A stretch of 64,000 bases of DNA from Anodontia alba (GCA_964016985.1 OZ024836.1:35644152-35708151); one strand, 5' to 3'. Counted from the stretch's first letter, positions 1 through 11,829 are shown. Notes: a model not told the origin generated them from the letters alone. Translations and numbers: made by a program.

Positions 1-3000
1 AATTACGATATTCTTGTTTTTACAGAGACTTGGTTGTCTCCACAAATAAGTAATGATGATATTCTTATAACCAATTTTAATCAGCCATATAGAAAGGATC
101 GTCTCGGACGGCTAGGAGGTGGCGTAGCCATTTATACACGAGTAGGTATATCGTCAGTAGAGAGGACCGATCTACTCTATAATGATCTTGAAGCACTGTA
201 TCGAAATTACATTGCAGTCTCATAAAATATTACTTTGTGGCTACTACAGACCACCAAACTCCGGCAACAATTATTGGGACCTTATTGAGCAATCTCTTGA
301 TAATCTTACAACCACTCCTATAAGTGATATCATCATTCTCGGCGATTTTAACTTGCGACATGTTAGGTACCACATCAGCTAATAGAATAAATCAGCTTGC
401 TTCTTCCTACAATCTTCATCAACTTATAAAAGAGCCAACACATTACACTGAACACTCTTCATCTTTAATTGACATCATTCTTGCGAGCAAACCGAAAAAT
501 ATTTTGTATAGTGATGTAATCTCACCCTTTATACCTGATCTGATAAGATACCATTGCCCGACAGTATGTATTTTGAAATATATAAAACCGACTAAAAGGT
601 GTTTTAAACGAAATATTTGGGTTTATGAGAAAGGGTATTATAATAAATATAGGCAACTGCTAACAGAAGTAGACTGGAATCGCATTTTAATTAATGAAGA
701 CCTAAACGATATAGTAAATGAATTCACAGACACAATCATGAAAGTAGCTAAATCTTCAATTCCAAATAAAACTGTCCTCATTCGTCCAAATGAACCAAAT
801 TGGATCAATTCATCTATAAAAAGACATATTAGACAACGGAAACGATTGTACAAAATAGCAAAAAGAAAAAATAATGAACAAACCTGGATCAAATTTAGAC
901 AAAAACGTAATGCTGTAGTAGCCATGATACGCGAAGCTAAAAAACAACACACTGAAAAATTATCTGCAACACTGAAAGAAAATATAAACAATTCTAAAAC
1001 ATGGTACCAAATCTCAACCAAATTTCTCAATTCAAACTCTGATAAACCATCCATTTTGTGCCTAGAAACTGAAGACACTTTAGTCGAAGCTGACGCAGAT
1101 ATTGCGGAAGTTCTTAATAAATACCTCGCTGAACAGTCCACTATAAATGACAGACATGCTAGCTTACCAGAATTTGAACCTCCTAATTATCCAACCTTAG
1201 AATCTATAAGGATTACAGAACAAGATGTTAAAGACGCTATATCAGTTTTACAATGTAATAAAACATCTGGCCCTGACCAGGTCAGTCCAAAACTTATTAA
1301 AGAAGGTATGAACCAACTCTTGACCCCGTTAACTAATCTTTTTAATATCTCCTTACGACAAAAGCAATTCCCGGTGCCATGGAAAGATGCAAATGTTATT
1401 CCAGTATACAAGAAAGATAGCCCCTCGAAGCCAGAAAACTACCGCCCGATTTCTCTTTTAAGCTGTCTAGGAAAAATCATGGAGCGATGCATACACAAAC
1501 ATCTTTTTAACTATTTGAAACTAAACAACATAATAACACCTTATCAGTCTGGGTTTCAGAGTGGTGACTCGACTATAAATCAGTTGGTCTATTTATACAA
1601 TAAATTTCTGAAAGCTTTGGATGAAGGGAAAGAAATAAGGTTAGTACTTTGTGATATAAGCAAAGCATTTGACAGGGTATGGCACAAGGGATTAATATTT
1701 AAACTTAAGTCTATAGGTGTTTCTGGGGATATGCTAGAATGGTTTACAAATTACCTTAGCAACAGGAGACAACGCGTTTGTATAAGAGGCTGTATATCAC
1801 CCTGGTTGAAAATTCTTGCTGGTGTTCCTCAGGGATCTATCCTAGGACCAACTTTGTTTTTGATTTACATAAATGACATAATTAATGGCATAAAAAGTAA
1901 TATCAGATTGTTTGCGGATGACACTAGCCTGTTTAAAATAGTAGAATGCCCGATTACTGCTGCTCTTGAACTAAATTTCGATTTAAAGCTCTTATACACT
2001 TGGGCCAGTCGCTGGCTTGTTAAATTCAATCCCTTAAAATTCGCATCATTAATAATAAGTAAAAAGCGTACAAAACCACAGCACCCTCCCTTAATTATGG
2101 GGAACACTACTATAAGTGAGGTAACTCAACATAAACATCTCGGACTCGTTTTCTCAAACGACGCGACATGGACAAACCATATTGCTGGGATAGTAGCGAA
2201 AGCATGGAAGCGAGTTGGCTGTTTAAGACGGAACAAATTTATTTTGGACAGATCCTCACTGGAACGAATGTATATATCATTTGTCCGTCCTCTTTTAGAA
2301 TATGCTAACATTGTTTGGGATAATTGTATAATAGCAAATAAGCGCACAGTAGAAAATATACAGTTGGAGGCTGCTCGAATAGTCACAGGTGGAACAAAGG
2401 TTTGTAGTATTCAAAGATTATATGACGAAACGAAATGGGAAACTTTACAAAAACGTCGAACTAAACATAAACTCTGCCAGCTATACAAAATGATTAACGG
2501 ATTAACCCCAGCTTATCTTCAACAGCTTATACCAGAAAGAGTCCAACAATTATCAAGATACTCTCTTCGAAACTCACAAAATTTCTCTCTTCCAGTCTCG
2601 CGTACGGTAACTTACTCTACTTCCTTTCTTCCTTCTACTATAAGGGATTGGAACTCGCTCTCCACAGATCTTAAGAACGCGGTCTCCATCGCAAGCTTTA
2701 AAAAAAACCTTAACACTCCTATCCTTACTCCACCAAAGCATTATGTAAAGGCACAGTTATCACGAGCTGGACAAATCTACCACACAAGACTAAGACTTGA
2801 GTGCAGCTCTCTCAACCATCATTTATATCAAAAGAATCTTATTGATAACCCATATTGTACGTGTGGCCAACTAGAATCATCCACCCACTTCTTCTTGCAG
2901 TGTAATAAGTATAATTTGCAAAGACAGCGTTACCTGGCCGTTATACCGTACCAGCTGACCCTTTCACTCCTTCTACACGGGATCCCTGGTGAATCAGCGG

Positions 3001-3086
3001 CTGTAAACGACACTATTTTCAAGCAAGTTCAGCTCTATGTTACCTCTACGAGACGATTTGTATTCATAAATAACGATGCCCACTAA
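1..3086 (+). pseudogene. LINE ORF2 (endonuclease + reverse transcriptase), frameshifted and 5'-cut by the window
   Basis: Non-LTR retrotransposon polyprotein that would nick DNA and reverse-transcribe its own RNA. Seen: the end of an APE-type endonuclease in three frames (FTETWLS near 22-45, GGGVAIY near 115-138, GYYRPPNS near 239-262, ILGDFNL near 336-356), then one long frame from 324 to the stop at 3086. RT motifs in that frame: NYRPISLLS (about residue 372), DISKAFDRVWH (about 444), GVPQGSILGP (500-509), FADD catalytic box at 1911-1922 (about 530). A C-terminal CxCG...H...C knuckle lies near 2851-2903. Frame changes near 195-203 and near 352 break the endonuclease, so the copy cannot make an intact protein, although the RT frame is uninterrupted. 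Inference: CR1/Jockey-like group; clade not settled. The uninterrupted 920-codon RT frame suggests recent insertion. Confidence 0.93.
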
Positions 3087-3230
3087 TTATATAAAAAAAT
3101 CGAACTACTATCATCACAAAAAAATATGTAATCAGACTGGCCTATGGACTACAAGCGTAAATCTTAGTTGAGACCCTTAGTCACCGGGCGGGGTGGGGAG
3201 TGGGAGTGTCATGGAAGCGACATCCTATTA
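3087..3230 (+). other. LINE 3' untranslated tail
   Basis: Non-coding sequence directly after the LINE stop codon, running into TATG/TA-rich simple sequence. The exact 3' end and target duplication are not visible because simple repeats follow. Confidence 0.5.
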
Positions 3231-3550
<320 letters not shown>

Positions 3551-3833
3551 CTACATTTACTAGATTGAGAAATCACGCTATGTTCTTGAAATAAAAATAT
3601 GTCAAAATGATATTCGATATATTTCTATGTTGAAATATGTATGTAAATTCTGCATGCGTGTGAGGAGATGGACTCTATAAGCTTTAAAGCTTTCGTCCAG
3701 ATCCTCTTTTAGAACGAGCGTTCGATTATGAATGTATGTTTGTATTTTCATAAAAAATAGAAGAAATAAATATTGTTTAAACCAAACGCGAACAAAAACG
3801 TGTTGATCTCTGCAACCATGTAAACCAAACAAG

Positions 3834-3930
3834 ACACCTTTGCAAGCACCCAGCAGGCACACAACTTTGTAACAAATTTATTTTGACGTTTGACGTTTCA
3901 ACTTTGTGTGTCATCTGGGCAGTGTTGATC
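3834..3930. repeat. Degenerate foldback repeat (CCCAGCAGGCAC type)
   Basis: Starts ACCCAGCAGGCACA and ends TGTGTCATCTGGGC, with TGACGTTTGACGTTTCAA inside. It resembles the CAACGT foldback elements at 40077 and 46058 in ends and composition. Confidence 0.45.
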
Positions 3931-4099
3931 CAGATGAGAAGTCTAGTAATGAGGCGTTTCATCAGGTTATACGGTGCATAGAAGTATATGACGACAGCTG
4001 GGACAATTTTCTCTAGTGCTCCATAACACATATGTTGTTGATACTCTGAAGCTCCTCGACAAGCCTGGGTGCTTCTAATGTAAACCCATATCGTATATC

Positions 4100-4375
4100 A
4101 TCACGAAAACACGCCTATATAATTTTGACCCCCTTAAACCCCACTTTTATATAGTAAAACTGGGGTTTACAGGGGTATATATTATTTTTCTTATTTCTGC
4201 TCAAAACATAGATTGTGGGTACTCGTTAGAACCGCCTCGGTGAGGCGGTTCTAACGAGTACCCACAATCTATGTTTTGAGCAGAAATATGAAAAATATCA
4301 GAATTTTTATCTGAAAATTTTCTTTTTTTTTGGTGGTAAAATTTTCAATATATTTGAATAGGCGTGTTTTCGTAA
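4100..4375 (-). mobile_element. MITE family 2, copy 1
   Basis: Terminal inverted repeats TCACGAAAACACGCCTAT and its inverse close a roughly 275-bp element. A near-perfect central hairpin (about 4195-4288) contains TTAGAACCGCCTC and its inverse complement. Inverted relative to the copies at 12597, 16196, 17431 and 43961. Non-coding. Confidence 0.9.
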
Positions 4376-5599
4376 TGTTTATGGTGAAATGAGAAAGAAT
4401 ATCCCCGAATTATCACCAAGTACCATTGCTTAATACGTTCTGATTGCCGTTTTGGGGTCGATTGTTTACAATCTACGCGTAGCCATAGTATAAATACGCA
4501 AACACACGTCCTTAACGATCATTTCAAATGAAAATGAAATCATTATCAATGTATATCGTGATAAAATAAAGACACCGAACGGGTCATTTTGTGGAAAAGC
4601 GCATTAAAAAATACCAATCCGTTCAAAGTTACAGCAGTTTGAAAATGAGGTATACCTATTTACTCTAAGAGTGCTCTTCCTTGATTTTCTCTGATTTCTT
4701 ACCATAATGCAGCAAATATCGTCAAAAATTTAAAAATGTGATATCATCCAAGATTTAAAAATTTTAAATGAATTTTAAATTTTTTGCATGCATAAATGTT
4801 TGATTATTAACACTGGTTAACATTAATGAATTATTATAATTCTGCATAAAATTTAGAAATACAATTGCAAAATTAAATGCCAAAATTTTAATTTGAACTA
4901 AAGTTTATAAATATTTAAAACTGCAGGATTTTTAAGATGCCAAAATGGTGACTAGAAATTCTATAAAACTAACTTACGCTTTTTTTTTGTTCATCATGTT
5001 CTATAATTATTTAAATTTTAAAGTTCACGCTCTTTATAGATGATAAGAACAAACATTTTGCACATATCATTTCACCTTAGTGTCACTGTTTCAGAAAGTT
5101 AACAATTCGAATAATATCTGTTTATAAAATAGTAGATATTTCAATATTTAAAAAGTTAAAAGATTTAATGTTCAGCTAAGACCTCATGAATATTAATGAG
5201 GTAGGTTTTACATGTAGCTGCTGCCTTTTTGCCATGCAAATGAGATTTAAAATCACTATATCTCCGTAATAAATAAAGATAATTTGATCCGGTTTGTTGT
5301 ATTTTCTTCCTTGCAAAATGGTCTATCCTGCTCTTATAGAATTGAGCACATTTGTAATTGACTTAATATGAAAGCGCAAAATATATTATGCAAATCTTAA
5401 TTCTCAAGGTTAGGGTCGAACTTAACTTGAGGAACGATTGTAAACCTAGGTCTTGTTCAGTTTTACAGACACTATTTACGCCCTTATGCGGAGACTGTAT
5501 AGATATGAAGAGGGACATGGAAGTGAATTCCTGATTGATCCAGAATACACCGTTGACCTTATGCTTGTTGCCTACGACTAAAACCCGGGACTAGCTGGA
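4376..5599. other. AT-rich intergenic sequence, no feature seen
   Basis: No credible reading frame, no strong inverted repeat and no match to the other repeat families of the window. Confidence 0.6.
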
Positions 5600-5800
5600 G
5601 CACTGAATAGCATATAAAGAATGAGTCTAAGGTCAAGATACCAAAATCGTATTCCGGGAAATCATAAGGTCGATAGACACAAAGGCAAAATAAAGTTCAG
5701 ACAGACAAACATGGACCCAAAATAAATGGGCTTTAATCAGGTGTCCATGAAAAGTAAGCATTACTTTGTAAACACGCTTCGCCCACCATGCCTATCCGCC
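5600..5800 (-). mobile_element. 3' tail fragment of second PLE-like family
   Basis: The inverse complement matches the region after the PLE-type relic at 43185-43340 (tract around GGGTCCATGTCTGTCTG and the flanking TTCGCCCACCATGCC part) and the insert at 31389-31898. Only the non-coding tail is present. Confidence 0.6.
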
Positions 5801-5865
5801 TGAACAGAGATTTAGGAAAATACGGGAGTTAATATATTTAATAATGTTTTATTGAAAACCCTATA

Positions 5866-6214
5866 TTCAGTCAACCCTCATTTTACCAACACTCGATACA
5901 ACGACAAAATTCCTTATACTGACAATTTGACAAGCATGAAAACCCTCTCTCAAGATGTGTGAGTTAATCAGAAATTATGCAGGAACGTTGTTAGTCAGTA
6001 CTCCGAGAAACATTTGTTTTGGATATTTAACAGAAAAGCTTTACAGAGGCGATTCTGACAAATATCCAAAACATACGTTCTACGAAGGCATAAGAAAACA
6101 TGGCATTTGTTTGCATATCATTCTGCTCATAAAAGATTCTTTACAACAGCATATTCATTTTAATGGTAATATCTTTGGGAACGAATGCTGTATTTGTAAC
6201 GAGGGTTCAATGTA
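5866..6214 (+). mobile_element. MITE family 3 copy
   Basis: Ends CAGTCAACCCTCATTTTACC and ACGAGGGTTCAATGTA are inverted. Inside are TTTGGATATTT and its inverse around a degenerate hairpin with GAGGCGATTC. Same family as 17405-18045 and 41505-41775. Confidence 0.75.
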
Positions 6215-6271
6215 TACACGAGGTGTTCTCCAGTTACATGCGTTGTTTTTGACTCATCACTTATGTAGATA

Positions 6272-6327
6272 CAGTCGACTCTCGTTATCTCGACCTCGCT
6301 TATCTCGAATAACCGCTTATGGGATAA
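6272..6327 (+). mobile_element. Fragment of pogo/Tigger-like MITE (39361 family)
   Basis: Begins TACAGTCGACTCTCGTTATC exactly as the complete element at 39361-39693, then is cut off by the next MITE. Confidence 0.7.
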
Positions 6328-6694
6328 ACAGTAAAACCTCAATGACTCGAATACCGATGGCTCATTTACCATGGCTAATTCGAACTCGTTCTTGAGTCCC
6401 TTGGAAATTGTCTTGATAGCACAAGAAAGCAAATATTTATGCATATATTAGGGAAATTTTCTTATTTTATCATGAAATATATGTTGTGTGTACTCATTAG
6501 AATCGCCTCATCGAGGCGATTCTAATGAGTACACTCAACACACCGTTTATTAATAGAAGAGAAAAAACAAATTCCATAATTACCCCTATTTGCCTACTGA
6601 ACTGGCGCCATGATTAACCTCAGTGGCTCGAAGTACCTATGCCTCAATAAATTTCCATGGTCCCAAAGATGTTCGAGCCATTGAAGTTTTGTTA
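6328..6694 (+). mobile_element. MITE family 1, copy a
   Basis: Left end CAGTAAAACCTCAATGACTC, right end GTTCGAGCCATTGAAG. The central palindrome contains TGTGTACTCATTAGAATCGC and its inverse. CAGT ends next to TA suggest a Tc1/mariner/pogo-type (TA-inserting) non-autonomous element. Confidence 0.88.
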
Positions 6695-7196
6695 GTAATT
6701 TGATATTTATCAATAGCAGGACAAGTTTCATGTTCAGCTGAGTTGAGCATAAAAAAGTTTTATAACCTTGGAACCTGCCTTTGCTAGCCTGACATTCGGG
6801 CCCTGTATTCGGGTGACCATTTAACAAGGTATATAACTATTATGAACCTACCAAAAGATGTTTTATTACTTGCCCTTGCAAACAGTGCAGATCCAGTACA
6901 GTTTGTTTAGGAAAAATCTGCGCTGGAAGCTCAAGATCAATTGGCTTGTGAAAAATATGCACTGTTTGTCATTTTATATGTGATTTTTTTTATCAGCAAA
7001 CTGAATCAAGCAAACTGATTGGCTGACAATTAGAAGGGGCGTGGCCTCTTAATTTGTTCTGCATAACAAGAGTTAAGGGGAATTGATACACTTTCAGAAG
7101 AAGCAACTCTTTCAAAATTGTGTTGCTTCCTTCTGAAAAAAAGGTCTACCTTATATGGAAAGAATTTGCACTCAAAAAGGAGCAACTTCCAGCAAA
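6695..7196. other. Intergenic; hairpin-MITE remnants
   Basis: Contains an AACAGTGCAGATCCAG piece (the 'target-of-GATC' repeat seen again at 9510, 12240, 14880 and 36900) and, at 7090-7190, a degenerate half of the AAAGGTCTACC hairpin family. No gene seen. Confidence 0.5.
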
Positions 7197-7533
7197 ATCT
7201 CACTGACACAAACACCAATGGCTCGTTTTTTAGTCCCTACGAAATTCATCCGACAGCTATCAAAAACAAATATTTAGTCAACTTTTCTTATTTTATCATG
7301 AAATTGTATGTTGTGTGTACTCATTAGAATCGCTTCATCGAGGCAATTCTAATGAGTACACACAACATGCCATTATTGTATAGGAGATCAAAAATACTTC
7401 CCTAAATTATCACTATTTGCTTCCTGATATGGCGTCATGATTAACCCTCAGTGGCTCAAACTACCCATTTCTCGAATAAACTTCCATGGTCCCAAAGATG
7501 TTCGAGCCATTGACATTTTACTGTGCTTCCTTT
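7197..7533 (+). mobile_element. MITE family 1, copy b (5'-truncated)
   Basis: Starts within the AATGGCTCG part of the consensus, keeps the central hairpin (TTAGAATCGCTTCATCGAGG) and the right end with GTTCGAGCCATTGACATTTT. It lies about 170 bp past the stop of gene A. Confidence 0.85.
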
Positions 7534-7700
7534 TAAATAAGACCATTTCTCAGAAGTGGACTGGAATGTAGAGAAGCAAACAGGAAATCACAAAAAATTG
7601 TCCCCATTGTAAAATATGGCGATGGAGAAGTCTTTAAAATGTATTCCATCTTCAAAAAAGGAAACACTTTTTTTCACAAAGAAGATGAAATAAATGTCCG

Positions 7701-7792
7701 TTATCCTGACTGGTTGAAACACCATCTATTAATACATGACCAATGGTTGATTGATCTGCAGTAGGCACAAATAATATCAGCCATCCCAAATC
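7701..7792 (-). CDS. Gene A exon 2: C-terminal four-cysteine peptide
   Basis: Second coding exon of gene A. On the minus strand a pyrimidine tract and TTTGTAG acceptor end at 7793. The exon begins with two bases completing a Gly codon (phase 1, matching the donor at 9730) and runs 29 codons to TAA. It carries C-x2-C-x7-C-x4-C as CAYC...SC...CF, then NQSG before the stop. The NHWSCINRWCF segment closely resembles exon 2 of gene D (NHWACISRYCF). Unlike B-D it lacks the 7-8 residue spacer with ITTFA before the first Cys. The spliced product would read Lys-Arg just before this peptide, a potential dibasic cleavage site. Known-family assignment: none. Role as secreted peptide hormone or defence peptide is inference only. 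Confidence 0.82.
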
Positions 7793-7849
7793 CTACAAAC
7801 ATACAAACAAAAAAGGATGTATTAATACAAATTACAATAAAAGCCGCAT

Positions 7850-8075
7850 CGTGGAGGAAAGGCTTTCGCATTTTCCGTCGAATCAATCTTTCAGTGCGCA
7901 TACTTGGTCTCTTTGCAAAGCCACATGTCTGCTTCTTTGGCTGAGGTTTTCCTTTGGCCTACCGCTTACGTTAGCGAACAACATAGGTTCTGGCGAGACT
8001 GCGCTGATGCGCAGGCTCGCCTGAACCTATGCTGTTCGCATATACTTAACGGCTTTTTTCCATGACGTGGCTGAT
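7850..8075. mobile_element. Hairpin repeat (TTCTTTGGCTGAGG family), intron of gene A
   Basis: Shares GTCGAATCAATCTTTCAGTG, TTCTTTGGCTGA and a central ACATAGGTTC...GAACCTATG palindrome with 21225-21435; 40390-40525 is a third, more diverged copy. Confidence 0.75.
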
Positions 8076-8129
8076 ATATTTTTACATGTGTGAAGGAAAG
8101 ACCATTGCAACAAATGAGGGTATTCTTCC

Positions 8130-8195
8130 TTGTTATAGAACTCCGTTCTCAAAATGGCGGGATATTCTTAAAGAATATCCCGCCCATTTGAGGAG
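8130..8195. repeat. Short hairpin
   Basis: CAAAATGGCGGGATATTCTT is followed at once by its near-perfect inverse, AAGAATATCCCGCCCATTTG. Perfect stem of about 17 bp with almost no loop. Confidence 0.8.
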
Positions 8196-8209
8196 CTTTG
8201 GGGTCCATA

Positions 8210-8700
8210 CACTAAGAAAGACATAAATAAGATAGAAATGATACGAAGAAGATCCATTCGCTGGATTTCCAGCTCTTATTCACCTTATCAAAGTGTAACG
8301 GAACACCAGCATCAAATAAACCTGAGAACGCTAGAACGCTAGAAGAGAGGCGAGTGGATGGCATAGTCATGTATAAAATCATGCATGGCCTGGTTGCCAG
8401 ACCCATTCCACAATACTTCAAACAACCAATTAGATCGACACGACACACTTGGCAACCCCTTGCATTACGACAGATTCATACTACAGCCAATTATCATAAA
8501 TTCTCTTTCTTTCCCTCAACCGTTGAAACTGTTTTTATCCTGTTTTTATTTCGTCTTCTACATTTTCTTTTAACCAAATCATCTGTTTGTTCTTTTCTTT
8601 AAACTTTGTACCGTGACAGTAAGTTGTAATCTACTTGTACGTAATCCTCGCGAGGGCGTGCTGCAGTATCTAAAGAAAGAAAGAAAAGAGGTTGCTTCCA
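8210..8700 (+). pseudogene. LINE 3'-end fragment (RT C-terminus)
   Basis: Conceptual frames read IEMIRRRSIRWISSSY, MYKIMHGLV and HKFSFFPSTV, typical of the C-terminal region after RT in CR1/L2-like LINEs. A frame change occurs near 8340 (tandem GAACGCTAGA duplication). The fragment ends in TGCAGTATCTAAAGAAAGAA, a LINE-type 3' simple tail. 5'-truncated dead copy inside the intron of gene A. Confidence 0.8.
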
Positions 8701-8930
8701 AGAGCTTCCAAGAAGAGCAGCCTTCGCTATGTTTTTCCCCAACCCACACACTCCTGAGAATGGGAGCAAATGCTTTCAGTTCAGTAGTCTGTCTTTGAGC
8801 CGTATATATTCACTTTAAAGGGGAAAACAACACTGATAAACGCTGATGGAGAATTCAAAGATACAAGTATATTGTGTTGACAAACGATGCGCTGTTATGC
8901 AAATTTGATTCATTTTGGATAATAATAGTA

Positions 8931-9288
8931 CAGTAGAACTTCAATGGCTCGAACCCCGATGGCTCGTTTACCATGGATGGGTCGAACACGTTCTTGAGTC
9001 CGCAGAGATTTCCTCCAAATACGATATACGGATAATTTAGGGGGATTTTCTTCTTTTATCTTGCAAATGTATGCTGTGTGCACTCATTAGAATCGCCTCT
9101 ATGAGGCGATTCTAATGAGTACACACAACATACGTTTATAATATAGAACACCGAAAAGATATCCCACAATTATCTCCATTATGCCTCCTGGTATGGCACT
9201 AATAGTAACCCTCCGTGGCTCGAACTACCGCTGTCTCGAACAAATTTTCATGGTCCCAAAGGGGTTCGAGCCATCGAAGTTCGACTGT
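8931..9288 (+). mobile_element. MITE family 1, copy c (complete)
   Basis: Ends CAGTAGAACTTC and GAAGTTCGACTG are flanked by TA on both sides. The central palindrome carries TTAGAATCGCCTC. Best complete reference copy of the family in the window; lies in the intron of gene A. Confidence 0.92.
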
Positions 9289-9729
9289 AATTAGAATGAT
9301 TGAAGAAATATCTTGATCCAAACAGTCTAATAAGATCAAAAGCTATGAAAGGATATCATGTTTAGCTTTTGATCTGTATTCTGTATCTCTTGTTGAAAAT
9401 AGTTCAATGAGCCTCATTAATAGTCATGAGTTTTATGACGTCATCAGGCGATTTTTTTAAATTTACATTTCATATATGACAATGTGCATTCATCAATGTG
9501 ATTCATATGTACTGGGACACACAGGCCTGTGCAAACAGAGTAAATCCAGATAAGACGGCGTCTGATCAGGGTCTACACTGTTTACCATTCATACAGCAGT
9601 TTTTAGACACATCATGAGGTAGTAAAATGATTCAAATGTTAGGACAATAAGGAATGAAGGTGTCCCAGTATTTAAGGCTAACACGGTACATCGGTATCTT
9701 ACGAGATTTGCCGAATATGTCCGACTTAC
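9289..9729. other. Gene A intron, 5' part
   Basis: AT-rich. Holds one copy of the GATCAGGGTCTACACTGTTT repeat (about 9510-9600) and the donor GTAAGT at 9729-9724. No other element seen. Confidence 0.55.
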
Positions 9730-10024
9730 CTCTCTTTATGTCTGGCAGCATCTTATTCCTCTGCAGCTTATCCACTACCTTTCTCACAACTGCGCTAGTT
9801 TTCATGGCCACATCAACGGATAGTCCACGCTTGTAGTACTTTATCAATTCCTTTGTTATCGCATTGCTTGTTCGAATGCGTCGTTGTCTGTCTTTGGGCG
9901 AGGCACGGGGCGAGGCACGGTCCGAGGCAGACGTTGAGATATGTCGTTCGGCTATGGCGGAGGCTGAATCCGTTACTATTAATAGTAAAACAACACTAAG
10001 CATAATAAGAATCGGATGATTCAT
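9730..10024 (-). CDS. Gene A exon 1: signal peptide and basic prosegment
   Basis: First coding exon of a secreted precursor. I choose the ATG at 10024 rather than the in-frame ATG at 10075: it places the hydrophobic core (ILIMLSVVLLLIV) at residues 5-17, as in paralogues B-D; cleavage is likely after SASA. A Ser/Arg/Pro-rich linker with RQRR follows, then the family block IKYYKRGLSVDVAMK. The frame ends ...DIKR-G at a GTAAGT donor (9729-9724) that splits a Gly codon after base 1. Spliced to 7701-7792 (intron 1,937 bp) it gives a predicted 128-residue precursor. Most diverged of the four: it lacks the ARKR pair and the PG before the splice site. Secretion is well supported; function unknown. 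Confidence 0.82.
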
Positions 10025-10094
10025 TATTAGATGCCAAATTTCTGAACACTCACTGTCCAAAGAAAATGTTGACACACTGTTTTAGAGAAATTTG

Positions 10095-10285
10095 TACAAC
10101 TTTCAGGGGAGGCAGTTCTGTCATAAATGTTTGCCTCCCTTATGAAAAGGGGTCTACTCTAAAAGGTAAGAATTTGCTCCCTATGGGAGAAAATTCTTTT
10201 CTTTTACAGCAGACCCCTTTTCAGAAGGGGATGGTTCGCAAGAAAGCAAACAGTAAGCCACAAAGTTGTCTCCCTTGTAACAAAT
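10095..10285. mobile_element. MITE family 5 (AGTAGACCCCTTTTC hairpin), copy
   Basis: Inverted arms TATGAAAAGGGGTCTAC and CAGCAGACCCCTTTTCAG surround a GAATTTGCTCC/GGGAGAAAATTC centre. Related copies: 22040, 23085, 46625 and 57960. A poly-A run follows at 10287-10306. Confidence 0.82.
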
Positions 10286-10449
10286 GAAAAAAAAAAAAAA
10301 AAAAAACTCTACCAAGTTTACTAAGTCTCCTTTAATATACTTTATTAAAATTAGAACTTTTTTTTTTCAATTTTTCAATCCGACTGAAATAACAACAAAC
10401 AGATCTAAATTTTAACGCGCACAATGATACTATTAAATAATATACAGTC

Positions 10450-10700
10450 ATTTATATATTAGCATGCTGGGAAAAAAAATTAGCAGACGATGATTCGAAT
10501 TATTTTCCGTTTTTTTTTTTTTATTTTATTCATTTATTTATTTTACTCATTTACTTTATTTCTTTTCAGAAAATAGGCTTTGAATTTTATGCAAATTGTT
10601 TCCCTAATTGTCACTGAAAAAGCACATTTTCTGGGAAAAATGCAAAACACATTTCAAAATGTCGTCTGCTGAAATTTTTACCCAGCATGCCATTTGTTTT
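10450..10700. mobile_element. MITE family 6 (AGCAGACGAC ends)
   Basis: AGCATGCTGGGAAAAAAAAT plus AGCAGACGAT on the left and TGTCGTCTGCTGAAATTTTT plus ACCCAGCATGC on the right are inverted. The TTTTCAGAAAATAGGC centre is AT-rich. Non-coding. Confidence 0.78.
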
Positions 10701-10756
10701 AAACAATACACAATATCATGATTGATGTACAATGTTAAAACAGAAAGTAATTTTAA

Positions 10757-10965
10757 CCCTTAAAGCGCTAATCACGACCGCAACAGACGATAGATGTTTT
10801 TTTATTTATCAGAGAAAATAAGACTAAGCACTTCATCTCGTCGAATCGTCTGCCTAGCAGAGGATCCACATGAAATGCCAAATCTTATTTTCTCTAAAAA
10901 AAAAGTAAGTAAAAAAAATCAAAATGTCATCTGCTATGATTTTGTTTGGCATTTTAAGGGTTGAT
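10757..10965. mobile_element. MITE family 6, second copy
   Basis: AACCCTTAAAGCGCTAATC with CAGACGATAG on the left; ATGTCATCTGCTATGATTTT and TTTTAAGGGTT on the right; inner arms TCAGAGAAAATAAGA and TTATTTTCTCT pair. Confidence 0.72.
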
Positions 10966-11170
10966 TTTGCTCAGAGTAATTTTGTTTCAACTGTAAGAAA
11001 ATTGTTCTTATCACATACATGCATGCAGGCAGTCCGTAAGCCTACATATCCGCTCAGTCTGAACAGTGTCTTCGTAGCAAGCTCATTATGTATTATTGCT
11101 GTGTATGGATTTGCAGGCTGAACTAGGCATTCACTGCTGACATACGTCATGACCATTTCCCCCGTAGTAT

Positions 11171-11459
11171 GGGGGTGGTCGGGTGGTGCAAAGGTGTTGT
11201 GTACCTTACATCACTGGGGCGTCCAACTGATATTGGCTTACAGTTGGGCAAGGCCTGCTATCCTTGTAACAGGTAAGGGTAGAGGGGGAATGTTTTTATT
11301 TCTTCTGTTTCTTCACTTTCATTCCTGTTCCGCTTTCTTCCCTGTCCCTCTCTTTCATCTCTTCTACTATCTCTTCTATCTCTTTTCTCCCTTTCTCTGG
11401 GAGACGACACAAAATGACCCTTAAGGGTTGACGTGTCGTTAAACCCCAACACAATCAAA
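11171..11459 (+). mobile_element. SINE with 13-bp target-site duplication
   Basis: Direct repeats TCCCCCGTAGTAT at 11158-11170 and 11460-11472 bracket a 289-bp insert. Its 3' end (GTCGTTAAACCCCAACACAA) is the tail type seen in molluscan SINEs; the head begins GGGGGTGGTCGGGTGGTGCA. Internal CT-rich tract at 11300-11400. No coding capacity. Confidence 0.82.
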
Positions 11460-11475
11460 TCCCCCGTAGTATATT

Positions 11476-11721
11476 AATTGAGCTTGTGCACAAAACCTAC
11501 AATAAGACTTATGCGACCAGCGAAGACTCAGATCAGCCTGCGCATTCGCGCAGTCTGATCAGAGTCTTCGCTGATCGTCTGTGCCTTCTACAGCATCCAG
11601 GCTATCGAAAGAGGGATAAACGACGAGAACCCTTGCCATACTGGATGGATGTACAAGCTGAGCTGAGTCTTTGCTAGTCACACAAGTCTTATTGGAGGTC
11701 TCGTCATGCGCTGGCTCAATG
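11476..11721 (+). mobile_element. MITE family 4 (GCGCACAACAAAACCTAC type)
   Basis: Inverted ends TTGAGCTTGTGCAC and GCGCTGGCTCAA, inner ACCTACAATAAGACT, and a GAAGACTCAGATCAGCCTGC palindrome. Further copies: 38933, 54947 and 55682; core-only copies at 16078 and 37380. Confidence 0.88.
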
Positions 11722-11829
11722 GTAGTATTCTGACCGCTTTGTATGCGTGTTTTCTTATTCTTATTTATTTTATTTATTTTTCTGTTTATCTTTACTATTT
11801 TACACATTAAACTTTGAACTTTCATGCAA

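Noticed and set aside
7701..7901. 66-codon frame starting with MRTERLIRRK as a complete gene
   Set aside because: The N-terminal part is the TTCTTTGGCTGA-family repeat (the same residues appear at 21272). Only the part after the acceptor at 7793 matches the paralogous exon 2.
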